Under the pieces are notes generated by a model. That model was not told the DNA's origin, searched no databases, and saw only the letters and a list, made by a program, of their open reading frames with translations. A stretch of 63,603 nt of DNA from UPXZ01 sp047973025 (GTDB lineage Bacteria > Bacteroidota > Bacteroidia > Bacteroidales > Paludibacteraceae): the NCBI GenBank assembly GCA_047973025.1, contig JBKEBE010000014.1:1-63603 (forward strand). Reading direction: 5' to 3'. The first letter of the stretch is position 1; each line of letters starts with the position of its first letter. Below, one piece after another: positions 34,969 through 43,814 of the stretch. The translations under genes and the position numbers were made by a program.

Positions 34969-36513
34969 ATGAAAAATAAAATAGTTTCATTCCTTATAAT
35001 TTTTCTACATGTTAATTTAATATTCTCGCAATCCGCAATAATAATCTATAAAACTGATAAAGATGCTAAAGTGCGTATTTATAAACCAATTGATGGACAA
35101 TATAATCCCTTTTTCATTTCAGATGTGATAAATCTGAAATCTAATAAACCTGAAATGTGCCGTATTGATGTTAATCAATTTTGTACAGTAAAAAGTGAGT
35201 TCTCTAACAGTAGTTTGAGTTTTATTAATATAATGTTACTTGAAGGAGATACAATTGAGATTTCTAATATAAACAATGTGATTAGATATAATGGTAAGAA
35301 TGCAAAAGGTAATGAGTATTTAGCAAAAAATTCAATCGGACTTTTAGATGAAAAAATTTATAGATTCCTAAACAACAACTTAACAGATAAATTTGATTCA
35401 GAAGGATTCTTTAGCTATATTAATGATTCAATTATAAAAAAATACAAATCAGATATTATTGATTTAAAAAATGGAAATGATATTTCTCCAGAATTTGCAG
35501 AAATAATGGAAAAATCATTATTCAATGCTCTTGGATTTGCACAGTTTATTCAATTGCGACATTTACTGTCTGGTAAAATTAAACATTATAATCCCACGAG
35601 AGGTGATTCAATTAATATAATACAAAAATTAGATAGTATTTTTTATGTTGTTGGAGGTCAGGACATAAATAGTATGAAATATTATTATAGATTACCATTT
35701 GGAGAATACTGTTTTTTCAAATATCAAAACTTGAATAATACAGAAAAAGAAAATCTTTTGAAAGGATATGATGAAGAAACATTTGGTGAATACAAAAGAT
35801 ACTTATTAGCTCCATCCGATGTTTTGTATCCTTTAATTGCAAATCAGTTTATTTTTGATCTTCAAAATCAATATAATTATTACGATGTTAATAAAATGCT
35901 GACTTTCCTTAGCCAAAAGTCTCCAAATAGCGAATATATACCTATTATTCACCAACTGTTAACTAAGCAAAATCAAAAAAAAGGTGAATCCGAAAAAAAG
36001 GATATTGTAATTATTGAAAATGAAAATATAAGCTCTTTGAAAGATTTAATGCAAATTGATGAGTTTAAAGGTAAGTTCGCCTTTATTGATCTTTGGGCTA
36101 CGTATTGTTCCCCTTGTAAAATACAGTTCCAATATAACGAAGAATTAAATAAGATTTTTATGCCTCATAGCAATTTAGTGAAAATCTACATGTCAATTGA
36201 TGAGGAAAAGGATTATTACAAATGGAGGAGTCAAATAAAGTTCTATAACTTAACTGGTTACAATTTAAGAGCTTCAAAAAAACTAATTGAATATATAGAA
36301 AAAAGAGTTTTTGTCAATGATCTATTTAGTGTTCCTAGGTATTTCATTATAGACCCTGATGGCAAGGTTCTTAATCCAAATTTACCTCGTCCACAATTTA
36401 CAAATGATCTTAAACTTGAAATAGAAAAAATTTTAGATAATGATTCTCAATTGCCCGATACTTACGATATTGAAGATTTGTCCTATTTTTTATTAGAATT
36501 AGATATTCAATGA
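34969..36513 (+). CDS. TlpA-like exported thioredoxin with a borrowed VKOR tail
   Basis: A 514-residue exported protein with a signal peptide (ending LIFSQS). The middle (about 25-340) resembles the helical DUF4369-like half of large Bacteroidetes TlpA proteins. The thioredoxin domain at about 345-490 has the redox motif CSPC (LWATYCSPCKIQFQYN) and VPRYFIIDPDGKVL. The last 22 residues, QLPDTYDIEDLSYFLLELDIQ, match the VKOR C-terminus; they follow the normal family end (LEIEKIL). In its copy the VKOR stop TAA reads TTA, so it runs four residues further to TGA. Likely role: shuffling or reducing disulfides of the Cys-rich peptides. Confidence 0.85.
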   Translation: MKNKIVSFLIIFLHVNLIFSQSAIIIYKTDKDAKVRIYKPIDGQYNPFFISDVINLKSNKPEMCRIDVNQFCTVKSEFSNSSLSFINIMLLEGDTIEISNINNVIRYNGKNAKGNEYLAKNSIGLLDEKIYRFLNNNLTDKFDSEGFFSYINDSIIKKYKSDIIDLKNGNDISPEFAEIMEKSLFNALGFAQFIQLRHLLSGKIKHYNPTRGDSINIIQKLDSIFYVVGGQDINSMKYYYRLPFGEYCFFKYQNLNNTEKENLLKGYDEETFGEYKRYLLAPSDVLYPLIANQFIFDLQNQYNYYDVNKMLTFLSQKSPNSEYIPIIHQLLTKQNQKKGESEKKDIVIIENENISSLKDLMQIDEFKGKFAFIDLWATYCSPCKIQFQYNEELNKIFMPHSNLVKIYMSIDEEKDYYKWRSQIKFYNLTGYNLRASKKLIEYIEKRVFVNDLFSVPRYFIIDPDGKVLNPNLPRPQFTNDLKLEIEKILDNDSQLPDTYDIEDLSYFLLELDIQ

Positions 36514-36625
36514 AAATGCGGTGCATGGAGTTTATCGCTATCATTGAATAAAACAATCAGGTATATAAATAGCGGATATACCAATAACTTTAAGTAAAAA
36601 AATGAAAACTGTAAAAATGAGCCGT
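36439..36625 (+). repeat. Duplicated block, copy 2 (TlpA tail to precursor 3 leader)
   Basis: Counterpart of 34478-34680. It covers the last codons of the TlpA-like gene, the intergenic region and the start of precursor 3. It differs by scattered substitutions, the TAA-to-TTA change and a 24-nt deletion in the leader. Confidence 0.8.
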
Positions 36626-36811
36626 AAAGAAATGAAAATTATTATGGCTGGAAGTGGAGAAATTACCTGCACACGTTACAATGGATCAACAGTTGATAGT
36701 TTCAGTTCGGATTGTGTTGAGTGTATGGGGGCATGGGCTGGGTTTTGGAATAGTGCAGGTTGGGGCGTTAGCTGTAGTAATGGTTATAGTAATGGAAGAA
36801 TTTTCAATTAA
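36602..36811 (+). CDS. RiPP/bacteriocin precursor 3, four-Cys core
   Basis: A 69-residue paralogue of precursor 2. The leader MKTVKMSRKEMKIIMAGSG equals that of precursor 2 minus eight residues (SLANLQGK). The core of about 53 residues has Cys at 23, 38, 41 and 58 and is rich in Gly, Ser and Trp (GAWAGFWNSAGWGVSCSNGY). The core diverges strongly while the leader is conserved, as expected for paralogous RiPP precursors. The upstream promoter copy looks weakened. A hairpin at 36843-36870 follows. Confidence 0.8.
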   Translation: MKTVKMSRKEMKIIMAGSGEITCTRYNGSTVDSFSSDCVECMGAWAGFWNSAGWGVSCSNGYSNGRIFN

Positions 36812-36842
36812 TAAAATTTTATTTTTGAGTGAAAATTATAGT

Positions 36843-36870
36843 CGTTGGCTAGTTATATATTTAGCCAACG
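36843..36870 (+). terminator. Hairpin after precursor 3
   Basis: CGTTGGCT (36843-36850) pairs with AGCCAACG (36863-36870) across an AT loop, without a T-run. It is in the same position relative to its gene as the hairpin after precursor 2. Confidence 0.6.
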
Positions 36871-36962
36871 GCTAATAACAAAAGTAAATAGTCTAACTAT
36901 TTCTTTCTTAAATTTAGTAAGACTTATTATTAAGATATTTACCTAATATCATCTCATGAAAT

Positions 36963-37907
36963 ATGATTCGTAAAATAACGATAACAACATTATTACTGAT
37001 TTTCTCTTATTTCACTTATTCTCAAGCGGTCAGCCTTCCTTTTTATTTGGATAAAAATAAAAGAATTATCGTACAATATTCCATCAAAGGTGATATTGTA
37101 AAACTACTTTTGGATACTGGTTGGGAAGGTAATATGCTGGATGTGAATTTAGCCGACAAGTTGGATATATTACCACATAAACAAGGTATAAAAGTCCAAA
37201 AATTTGTATCAAGTGGCGAGCCTTATACAGAAATTTTTCCTGATAACGGTATGGCCCATTATATTGACACGTTATTTACTTATCCCTGGACACTGACTAA
37301 TATGCATGAAACGGCGAAATCGCTGGATATAGATGCTGATGTAGATGGAATCGTTGGGATTAATTTTATAGGATACAAATATATTACTGAATTTGATTTC
37401 AAGAATCAACGATTAAATTTCTGGGATTCGTTGCCTTCAAACTACTTCGATAATGAGAATTACAAAAAAATTGAAATAGTTCGATTGGATTATGGTCAGC
37501 CCGACACGCTTAAAAATGTTGCCGCTATGTATCCATATGTTAGAGGAGAAATGACAATTTTAGGTAACGTTAAATTAAATCCATTCTTCTTTATCGACTC
37601 GGGAAGTCCTTATTTCTTCGCTTTGCAGGTACATGATGAGGCTGTTCTCAAAAAACTCATTGACTATAAAATGGAAGTAGTGAAAAAGTTTGGAAATAAT
37701 TATCCCACTTATTGTTTTAAAATACCAGAGTTGGGCATTGATACTTTATATACAAATTGCAGTACATCGCGGGTGATGCCTGATGTGTTTAATCTTTACA
37801 AAAAAAATCTTTTCCGAGTACTTTTGGGTATGGATTTCCTTTTGAGATACGAAAAAGTCATTATTGATGCCAAAAGGCGTGAGGGATATTTTTTTGAGGC
37901 AAAATGA
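36963..37907 (+). CDS. Exported retropepsin-like aspartic protease
   Basis: A 314-residue protein with a signal peptide (ending YFTYSQA). Two aspartyl-protease halves are visible, each with an Asp-Thr/Ser-Gly triad: KLLLDTGWEGNMLDV (about 53) and PFFFIDSGSPYFFAL (about 215). The second half ends VLLGMDFLLRYEKVIIDAKR, typical of the family. It is in the periplasm or outside. It may trim the exported peptides after leader removal, but substrate is not shown by sequence. Close spacing to precursor 3 (151 bp) places it in the peptide cluster. Confidence 0.8.
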   Translation: MIRKITITTLLLIFSYFTYSQAVSLPFYLDKNKRIIVQYSIKGDIVKLLLDTGWEGNMLDVNLADKLDILPHKQGIKVQKFVSSGEPYTEIFPDNGMAHYIDTLFTYPWTLTNMHETAKSLDIDADVDGIVGINFIGYKYITEFDFKNQRLNFWDSLPSNYFDNENYKKIEIVRLDYGQPDTLKNVAAMYPYVRGEMTILGNVKLNPFFFIDSGSPYFFALQVHDEAVLKKLIDYKMEVVKKFGNNYPTYCFKIPELGIDTLYTNCSTSRVMPDVFNLYKKNLFRVLLGMDFLLRYEKVIIDAKRREGYFFEAK

Positions 37908-38075
37908 ATCAATGAGGAGCTGACATTCTGCGAATAATAAGCATATTTAATATAAGTTGTACGATTATTAATCCAAACTTGCCACACTCTCAAAAACTGA
38001 GAGTCTAACTTTGGAAATTCAGTAAATAATGTATTTTTAACAAACCTGAGCCATTTTGTCAATAATAGTTCAATC

Positions 38076-39347
38076 ATGTTTATAAAAAACAAGGATAACA
38101 TGTCCAAAATAATCCTTTTTTCAACGTACTATAAAACAGATTATCATAAGTCTATTTTATCATCGCTAATTGATATGTGTTTATTAAGAGGGTACAAGAT
38201 ACAATTTCCAAAAGACATAAAAAGTAATTTTAAACACGATATCCGAAAAGAAAATATAGTTGAGCAAGACAGATATTTTAATGATGAAGCGTCTGTGTGT
38301 GCAATGATTGCTTTTGGGAAAGAAGGGTATCGGCAGATAAAACGCTTTAGACAACCAAATATACCTTTTATTTATTTGTTATGTAGTAGTGATATTCTAT
38401 CAGACTATCTTTATGACCATTTATTGTTTGACCGAATGATTCTGATAACCGATAAAAAGTTATATCAATCCATCTTATTCCCACTGGAATATTCAGATTA
38501 TTTACCTCGTCCATTCAAACCAATTGATTCATACCATTCTAATACATTAAAAGATAATATTAATATTTTAGTTTCAACGGATGACATCACATTGTTGAAA
38601 ATACTGTCTGTTCTAAACAATCACGGAGAATACAATTTTACAGTTTTATGTCAACGTCCTCAGATCTTTAGTAAAATGATAAATTCAAATATTATTTTGT
38701 TAAGACACAGAGGAAATGAAAGAACGGAGTACATTAAAAACGCTTCATTTGTGATAGGAAATGGTGATTTCATTATAGAAAGCATTCAGTACGGTAAACC
38801 ATCCATCGTCGTTGGTCGGTATGGTTTTGGACGACAAGTTACTATTGATAATATTGAAGAACATTTTATGTTCAACTTTCAAGGGCGACTTGGGGCTAAT
38901 AGCGAAGAAGTAATTCCTTTCCATCTTTTATCTTATGAAATTACAGATTTGGTTACAAATTTAGGTCTTAAAATTAAAGAAAATATTACCTTGTTAAAAA
39001 GTATAGAAAATATATCTAATAGTCTGTTTTCGATCTTTGAAAGAAATATAAACTTTGACCTGTCAGTTCAAAATGTTGTTACTGAATCTTTAATCAAATT
39101 GGGTAGCCAATTTTGGTTGACGAATATTGGAAATGATGATTATTATCTCATAGACAATCGGACCATGAAAGTATATGCTCAAATAACAGACGATGAGTAT
39201 TTAATTTTAAAAGCATTTGAAGAAATGAAAACAATGGGGTCGGTTTTGAATTCTGTTAAAGCTAATGCTCATTCTAAATTCAAAAGGATAATTGAACATT
39301 TAATAGAACATAAGATATTGTTTTGTCATGGCAAAACCGATAATTAA
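38076..39347 (+). CDS. Putative GT-B glycosyltransferase with PqqD/RRE-like C-terminus
   Basis: A 423-residue cytoplasmic protein. The N-terminal 310 residues have a GT-B-like plan: a first half with STYYKTDYHKSILSSLIDMC and a second half with NASFVIGNGDFIIESIQYGK then PSIVVGRYGFGRQV, like the donor-site region of capsule or UDP-sugar transferases. The C-terminal 75 residues (YYLIDNRTMKVYAQITDDEY, then LILKAFEEMKTMGSV and a final IIEHLIEHKILF) resemble a PqqD-type recognition element, which binds RiPP leaders. An alternative ATG at 38100 follows an AAGGA motif and may be the true start. It overlaps the next gene by 20 bp. Both domain calls are pattern-based. Confidence 0.6.
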   Translation: MFIKNKDNMSKIILFSTYYKTDYHKSILSSLIDMCLLRGYKIQFPKDIKSNFKHDIRKENIVEQDRYFNDEASVCAMIAFGKEGYRQIKRFRQPNIPFIYLLCSSDILSDYLYDHLLFDRMILITDKKLYQSILFPLEYSDYLPRPFKPIDSYHSNTLKDNINILVSTDDITLLKILSVLNNHGEYNFTVLCQRPQIFSKMINSNIILLRHRGNERTEYIKNASFVIGNGDFIIESIQYGKPSIVVGRYGFGRQVTIDNIEEHFMFNFQGRLGANSEEVIPFHLLSYEITDLVTNLGLKIKENITLLKSIENISNSLFSIFERNINFDLSVQNVVTESLIKLGSQFWLTNIGNDDYYLIDNRTMKVYAQITDDEYLILKAFEEMKTMGSVLNSVKANAHSKFKRIIEHLIEHKILFCHGKTDN

Positions 39348-40926
39348 AAAGGAAGATATTGACAATCCATTCAGCGTTATTCATAATTTTGATGTTAGCG
39401 TTGTTATTCCATTTTATAAGAAAATAAGAGAATTTAAACGAGTATTACCTGCAAATGCTCCATTCTTTCAAAGAAATGGTATAGAGATAATTCTATCAAT
39501 GGATGAAGATAGTGAAATGGATGAGGTTATTCACTTTATAAAAGAATATTCATTTATAAATTGGCGTGTTATCGTCAATCATAAAAAACACGCATGGAGA
39601 AATCCTGTGAAAGCAATTAACGTTGGGGTGAAGCATGCATCAAAAAAACATGTAATGGTGTGTTCTCCTGAATCGGAGTTTGAGACGGATGCTATTTATT
39701 TAATGCGTAATGCCTTAGAGCATTACCAAAATCATTTTGTGATAGGTAGTGTTGCTTTTGTTCACGGTTTTAATAAATGTGATGGGTATAAGGCATATTT
39801 ACCTTATGGAAGCATTATGGTCAAACGAAGTGATTTAGCTGCTATAGGGGGATATGATGAATCACTTTCTCTATGGGGTGGTGATGATGATAATGTGCGA
39901 GCAAGATTAGAGATGTCTGGAGTTGAAAAAATGTATCTTCAAGATGTAAAATTAATTCATCGTGAAAAGGATTCTGATGGTATGAGCGAGAGGAGAGAAA
40001 AACGTTCTCAAATACCCATTGAGATGGAATTGGAGATTTATTATCCTAATACTCATATAGTGAACCAAAAGGGTTGGGGTCAAGATTATAATCATGTAGT
40101 TTATGATTGGCGTAACAATCAATACGCACATGAATTAGCAGAAAAATATCTTAGTAAATTTGAGGCTTTTCATTTGTCAAATCAATTTGATGTTTTTTCT
40201 AAATCCTATTCACGTATTCTCATCACTCAAACTTTTAATGAAGAAAGCAGAATCGTTGAATATCTGAATAATATGGCAAAGCACTTTGATGGGATATTGT
40301 TACTGGATGATGGGAGTAATGATAAAACGTATGAATTAGCGACACATCCAAAAGTACTCCTAAAAGTAAAGAAAATAAGAACAGATTTTAATGATATCGA
40401 AAATAGAAATACATGTTTAGATTTAGCATCATTTTTTAATTGTGAGTGGTTTTGTTTCATGGATACAGATGAAGAGTTTGATGAAAGGTTTTGTGATTTC
40501 AATACAGTAACCTCTAATCCGGATAGCGACATCGTAATATTTAGGAATATTAATTTGTGGGATTCGCCTCTAAAATATAACAGTGAATATCCATTCTCCG
40601 AAAATGGGATTATGTATAAAAAAAGAATGTTTAGAAATATCGGACATAGCCAAATTTACACATCTAAAAAGAGATACCATTTTGATGTAACTCCTTACCA
40701 CACAAATTTTCTAATAAGTGCGATACTATACAAGCACTATGGTATGCTAAATAAAGAATCTCGACAAAAAAAATATCTTTTCTACGAGAAAACAGATACA
40801 GAAAAAGACCAAACAAGTTATGAACACCTTTTGGCTGATAACCCTTTACTTTTAGAGGTTGATGATATTTCTTTAAGTCCTAATGGTCATCTATGTAATA
40901 AAAAGTTACACAATGAATTTATGTAA
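39328..40926 (+). CDS. Tandem GT2 glycosyltransferase
   Basis: A 532-residue protein with two GT-A domains. The first (about 20-235) starts DVSVVIPFYKKI, has the acceptor/metal region CSPESEFETDA and the C-terminal GGYDESLSLWGGDDDNVRAR of the galactosyltransferase-like GT2 subtype. The second (about 290-450) has ILITQTFNEESRIVEYLNNM, LLLDDGSNDKT and FMDTDEEFD as DxD. Two domains suggest transfer of two sugars or a disaccharide. Placed among RiPP genes, it may glycosylate a precursor; alternatively, it makes a surface glycan. Codon 1 overlaps the upstream gene. Confidence 0.85.
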   Translation: MAKPIIKKEDIDNPFSVIHNFDVSVVIPFYKKIREFKRVLPANAPFFQRNGIEIILSMDEDSEMDEVIHFIKEYSFINWRVIVNHKKHAWRNPVKAINVGVKHASKKHVMVCSPESEFETDAIYLMRNALEHYQNHFVIGSVAFVHGFNKCDGYKAYLPYGSIMVKRSDLAAIGGYDESLSLWGGDDDNVRARLEMSGVEKMYLQDVKLIHREKDSDGMSERREKRSQIPIEMELEIYYPNTHIVNQKGWGQDYNHVVYDWRNNQYAHELAEKYLSKFEAFHLSNQFDVFSKSYSRILITQTFNEESRIVEYLNNMAKHFDGILLLDDGSNDKTYELATHPKVLLKVKKIRTDFNDIENRNTCLDLASFFNCEWFCFMDTDEEFDERFCDFNTVTSNPDSDIVIFRNINLWDSPLKYNSEYPFSENGIMYKKRMFRNIGHSQIYTSKKRYHFDVTPYHTNFLISAILYKHYGMLNKESRQKKYLFYEKTDTEKDQTSYEHLLADNPLLLEVDDISLSPNGHLCNKKLHNEFM

Positions 40927-40940
40927 AGTTATTTTATAAA

Positions 40941-41771
40941 ATGTTACAAAAAAGCATAGCAATATTAACATGTTGGTATGGGATATATCCGTGGTATTTC
41001 CCCTATTTTGTCCATTCATGTAGATTTAATCCTACGGTAGATTTTATTATTATTACAGACAATGACGAAATTATTCATAATAAACCGGAAAATATTATTC
41101 TTATTCATAGAAGTTTAGATGAACTGAAAATTAATTTTGAAAAAAAATTAGGATTTTCGGTGAGTATTGATTTTCCCTATAAATTATGTGATTTTAAACC
41201 CGCTTATGGATATTTATTTCCAGAAGTTATTAAGAATTATGATTTTTGGGTTATTGGCGATGTAGATGTGGTTTATGGAGATATACGAGCTTTTATGACT
41301 GATTTACTTCTAAATGAATATGATGTAATCAGCAGCCGTCATGATTATATAACAGGATCTTTTTGTTTATTCAGAAATAATGAATATATAAATAGCTTGT
41401 TTATGAAAAGTAAGGACTATAAAAAAGTTTTTACTTCATCTGATAACTTTTGTTTTGATGAGTGCAACTATCAATTTAAAGAATTGGCTGAAGGTCAATC
41501 CATCTTAGAGTTAGATAATCATATCGAAAGTATGACTTTGGTTGTTAAAAGAGAGGAAAAAGAAAATAAATTGAAAGCATTTTTTGATTTTATAGTTATA
41601 GAGGGATTTCCCGGAAGAATTATGTGGAGCAATGGCAAAATAATATACAAAAATCAATATGAAGCGATGCTTTATCATTTAGTGAGATTTAAGAGTGTAT
41701 GTAAATACCCCATTGTACTAAATCCCATTCCTGATAGTTTTCGTTTTACTCCAACAAGAATAATAAAATGA
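40941..41771 (+). CDS. DUF6625-like putative glycosyltransferase
   Basis: A 276-residue protein. It begins SIAILTCWYGIYPWYFPYFV and continues FIIITDNDEI; DFWVIGDVDVVYGDIRAFM carries an Asp-x-Asp metal motif, followed by YDVISSRHDYITGSFCLFRN. These are the features of DUF6625, a GT-A-like family in sugar clusters. It is 14 bp after the tandem GT2 gene and is third in a likely three-transferase operon. Confidence 0.75.
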   Translation: MLQKSIAILTCWYGIYPWYFPYFVHSCRFNPTVDFIIITDNDEIIHNKPENIILIHRSLDELKINFEKKLGFSVSIDFPYKLCDFKPAYGYLFPEVIKNYDFWVIGDVDVVYGDIRAFMTDLLLNEYDVISSRHDYITGSFCLFRNNEYINSLFMKSKDYKKVFTSSDNFCFDECNYQFKELAEGQSILELDNHIESMTLVVKREEKENKLKAFFDFIVIEGFPGRIMWSNGKIIYKNQYEAMLYHLVRFKSVCKYPIVLNPIPDSFRFTPTRIIK

Positions 41772-42230
41772 ATAATATCTGCTGCTAAAGATAGATAGGT
41801 TTATGTAGCAATATATCTCCAGCACAGCAACTCAATGACCGTTCTTTTGGACTTAGTATGAACTATTAATAGGGTTTATCTTGGATAGTCCTTTTTTTCT
41901 AGGCTTTTCCTATATTTAGAAAATCCTGAATTGAATTTTGTATTTTATATTATTGGATGTTAATGCTTAGTTAACGTAAGTTGCTCTTGGTAATAAGCAT
42001 ATAAGCTCTTTACATCACTTTCCGTCTATCTCACCTATATCTCTATGTTAACAGAGACATTCTTTCTTTACCCACCCTTGAGTGTATGTGGCAGATAATC
42101 AGATGATTGATTCTTTTCGAAGGTTATATAACGTAGCATTAACTTATTAGATATTATATAAAATAGTTTATTAATAGATTAATTTTAAGCAATTTAAACA
42201 ATATTCTTTTACTACCTCCGTTGAGGTTTT
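41772..42230. promoter_or_regulatory. Intergenic region with palindromic control block B
   Basis: No gene in 459 bp. TATGTTAACAGA (from 42044) and GGTTATATAACGT (42122-42134) with TTAAC repeat the motif order of block A at 32554, here spaced 11 bp further apart. The block points at the IS transposase, which suggests it once drove the precursor gene now 1.4 kb downstream. IS terminal repeats could not be fixed. Confidence 0.5.
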
Positions 42231-43137
42231 ATGAGATATTACAAGATAAAAAAGAATTTACCTCAACTTCAAAGTCTGACGGGTTTGGGTCGTGAGGCTT
42301 TTGAAGAGTTCTTGTTCTATTTTGAACAAGACTGGCATGAGTATATTACCAATTATACATTAGGAGGTAAACCTCGTGTACGTTTGTCAAAGAGTATTGT
42401 ATGTAAACATTTACCTGCAACGGCAGATAAATTACTTTTTATTTTGAGCTATCTGAAAAATAATCCTTTGCAGGAATATCATGCGGCATCTTACGGTATG
42501 ACACAGGCTCAGGCTAATCCGCTGATACATTTATTTACAGACATATTGCTCAAAACGTTAAAACGACTAAATGAATTGCCTGAAGAAAATCATCTTCGTT
42601 TGATTCACACTCTTAAGCCCTATTCAGACATCTTGCTTGACGGTACCGAAAGACCTATTGAACGTCCGCAGGATGATGACCTTCAGCGAGAGTGTTACAG
42701 TGGCAAAAAAAAAGCATTGTTTGAAAAATGATTTACTTTCATCATTAGACAAACGTATTCTTTGGTTAAGCAAGACCTATTACGGCAGCGTTCATGATAA
42801 AAAAATATGCGATCTGCAGCCGTTAATACTGCCATTAGGTATTTTTGTTTATCAAGATACCGGTTTCATGGGGTACAGTCCACAAAATGTGACTACAATG
42901 ATGCCCACAAAAAAGCCTAAAAGCAAAGAACTTACTAAAGAACAAAAACAACAAAATAAAGAAATATCTTCCGTTCGCATAGCCGTAGAGCATGCTATAG
43001 GAGGAGTCAAGAGATGGAGAATTGTAAAAGAAACTTTTAGATGCCGTAAATTTGGATTTGAACATAAGGTAATGCTCATTGCTTGTGGATTACATAATTT
43101 TACAATCTCCTTGAATACTAACGCTATAGTAATCTAA
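42231..43137 (+). mobile_element. IS5-family transposase in two overlapping frames
   Basis: The first frame (42231-42731, 166 aa) has an HTH start and the first catalytic Asp in ILLDGTERPIERPQDD, up to YSGKKK. The second frame (42637-43137) continues HCLKNDLLSSLDKR, has the second Asp in VYQDTGFMGYS and the catalytic Glu in AVEHAIGGVKRWRIV. The frames switch at a run of nine A (42705-42713). One A fewer would restore a single frame, so this is either a broken copy or a frameshift-controlled one. It interrupts the RiPP cluster. Confidence 0.85.
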
Positions 43138-43604
43138 TTTAGATAATCTCTATTGAATGAAAATATTTTATCAACTTCGTGGTTTGAAAGAATTATCATT
43201 GTAAGGAATATTTAGAAAAAAAATGAATGTGTTTACTATTAAAGGAAATAACCTTGTGGTGTCATTTATTTGAAAATCTTAGAGTTATAGAAGCTCAAAA
43301 TAGATATTTAAAGAGATGACAAATCGACGGCTAACTGACCGTTGATACAACAATAAATTCAGGCTCGCCATCTGTTTTTTTGTTTCAAGTTCTTATTTGT
43401 CATACTCGTTTTGTATTTAAGATTCACAAAGTTTAAAGAGGCGCCTGTTAAGGTACTTAATCTTTTCAAACCAACATACCGACCGATAGGACGGCAAGGT
43501 TGGCGCAAACAGTCATAACTTTATGAGAACTGGGTGTGTGGAGAAAACAAAGCGGTATTCCCGAAAAGCTTTGAAAGAGTAGGGATAAGTTAAATTAAAA
43601 AAGA
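43138..43604 (+). other. Non-coding stretch and possible structured leader of precursor 4
   Basis: No gene in 467 bp. From about 43430 to 43604 several short complementary pieces appear: CCAAC/GTTGG with inner CCG/CGG (about 43473-43500), GCGCC/GGCGC, and ATTCCC/GGGAT just before the ATG (43556-43588). Base composition is richer in GC than its surroundings. It could be a folded 5' leader or the remains of displaced DNA after the IS insertion. No known riboswitch was recognised. Confidence 0.35.
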
Positions 43605-43814
43605 ATGAAAAAAATAAGTTTAGATCTCAATGATCTTATTGACAGTCAAAATGTTATAAATGATTTTCTTTCAAAAAAAGAAATGTTAACAATTAATGGA
43701 GGAAATGATGAAGAATCTTTATATTCAAAAATTGAACCTTCATACCCTGATACTACTTACGTTAGAGGTAATAAACCACTTCCTCCTATTGAGAAAAAAA
43801 TAACTGATTTATAG
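43605..43814 (+). CDS. RiPP precursor 4, GG leader, three Tyr-X-(K/D/R) motifs
   Basis: A 69-residue peptide. The leader (1-33) ends LTINGG, a double-glycine site. The 36-residue core lacks Cys and holds YSK (40-42), YPD (47-49) and YVR (52-54), then a Pro-rich tail. An aromatic residue followed by X and then Lys/Asp/Arg is the pattern that SPASM radical SAM maturases turn into three-residue cyclophanes (triceptides). The maturase gene begins 69 bp downstream. Pairing with that enzyme is inferred from context. Confidence 0.8.
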   Translation: MKKISLDLNDLIDSQNVINDFLSKKEMLTINGGNDEESLYSKIEPSYPDTTYVRGNKPLPPIEKKITDL

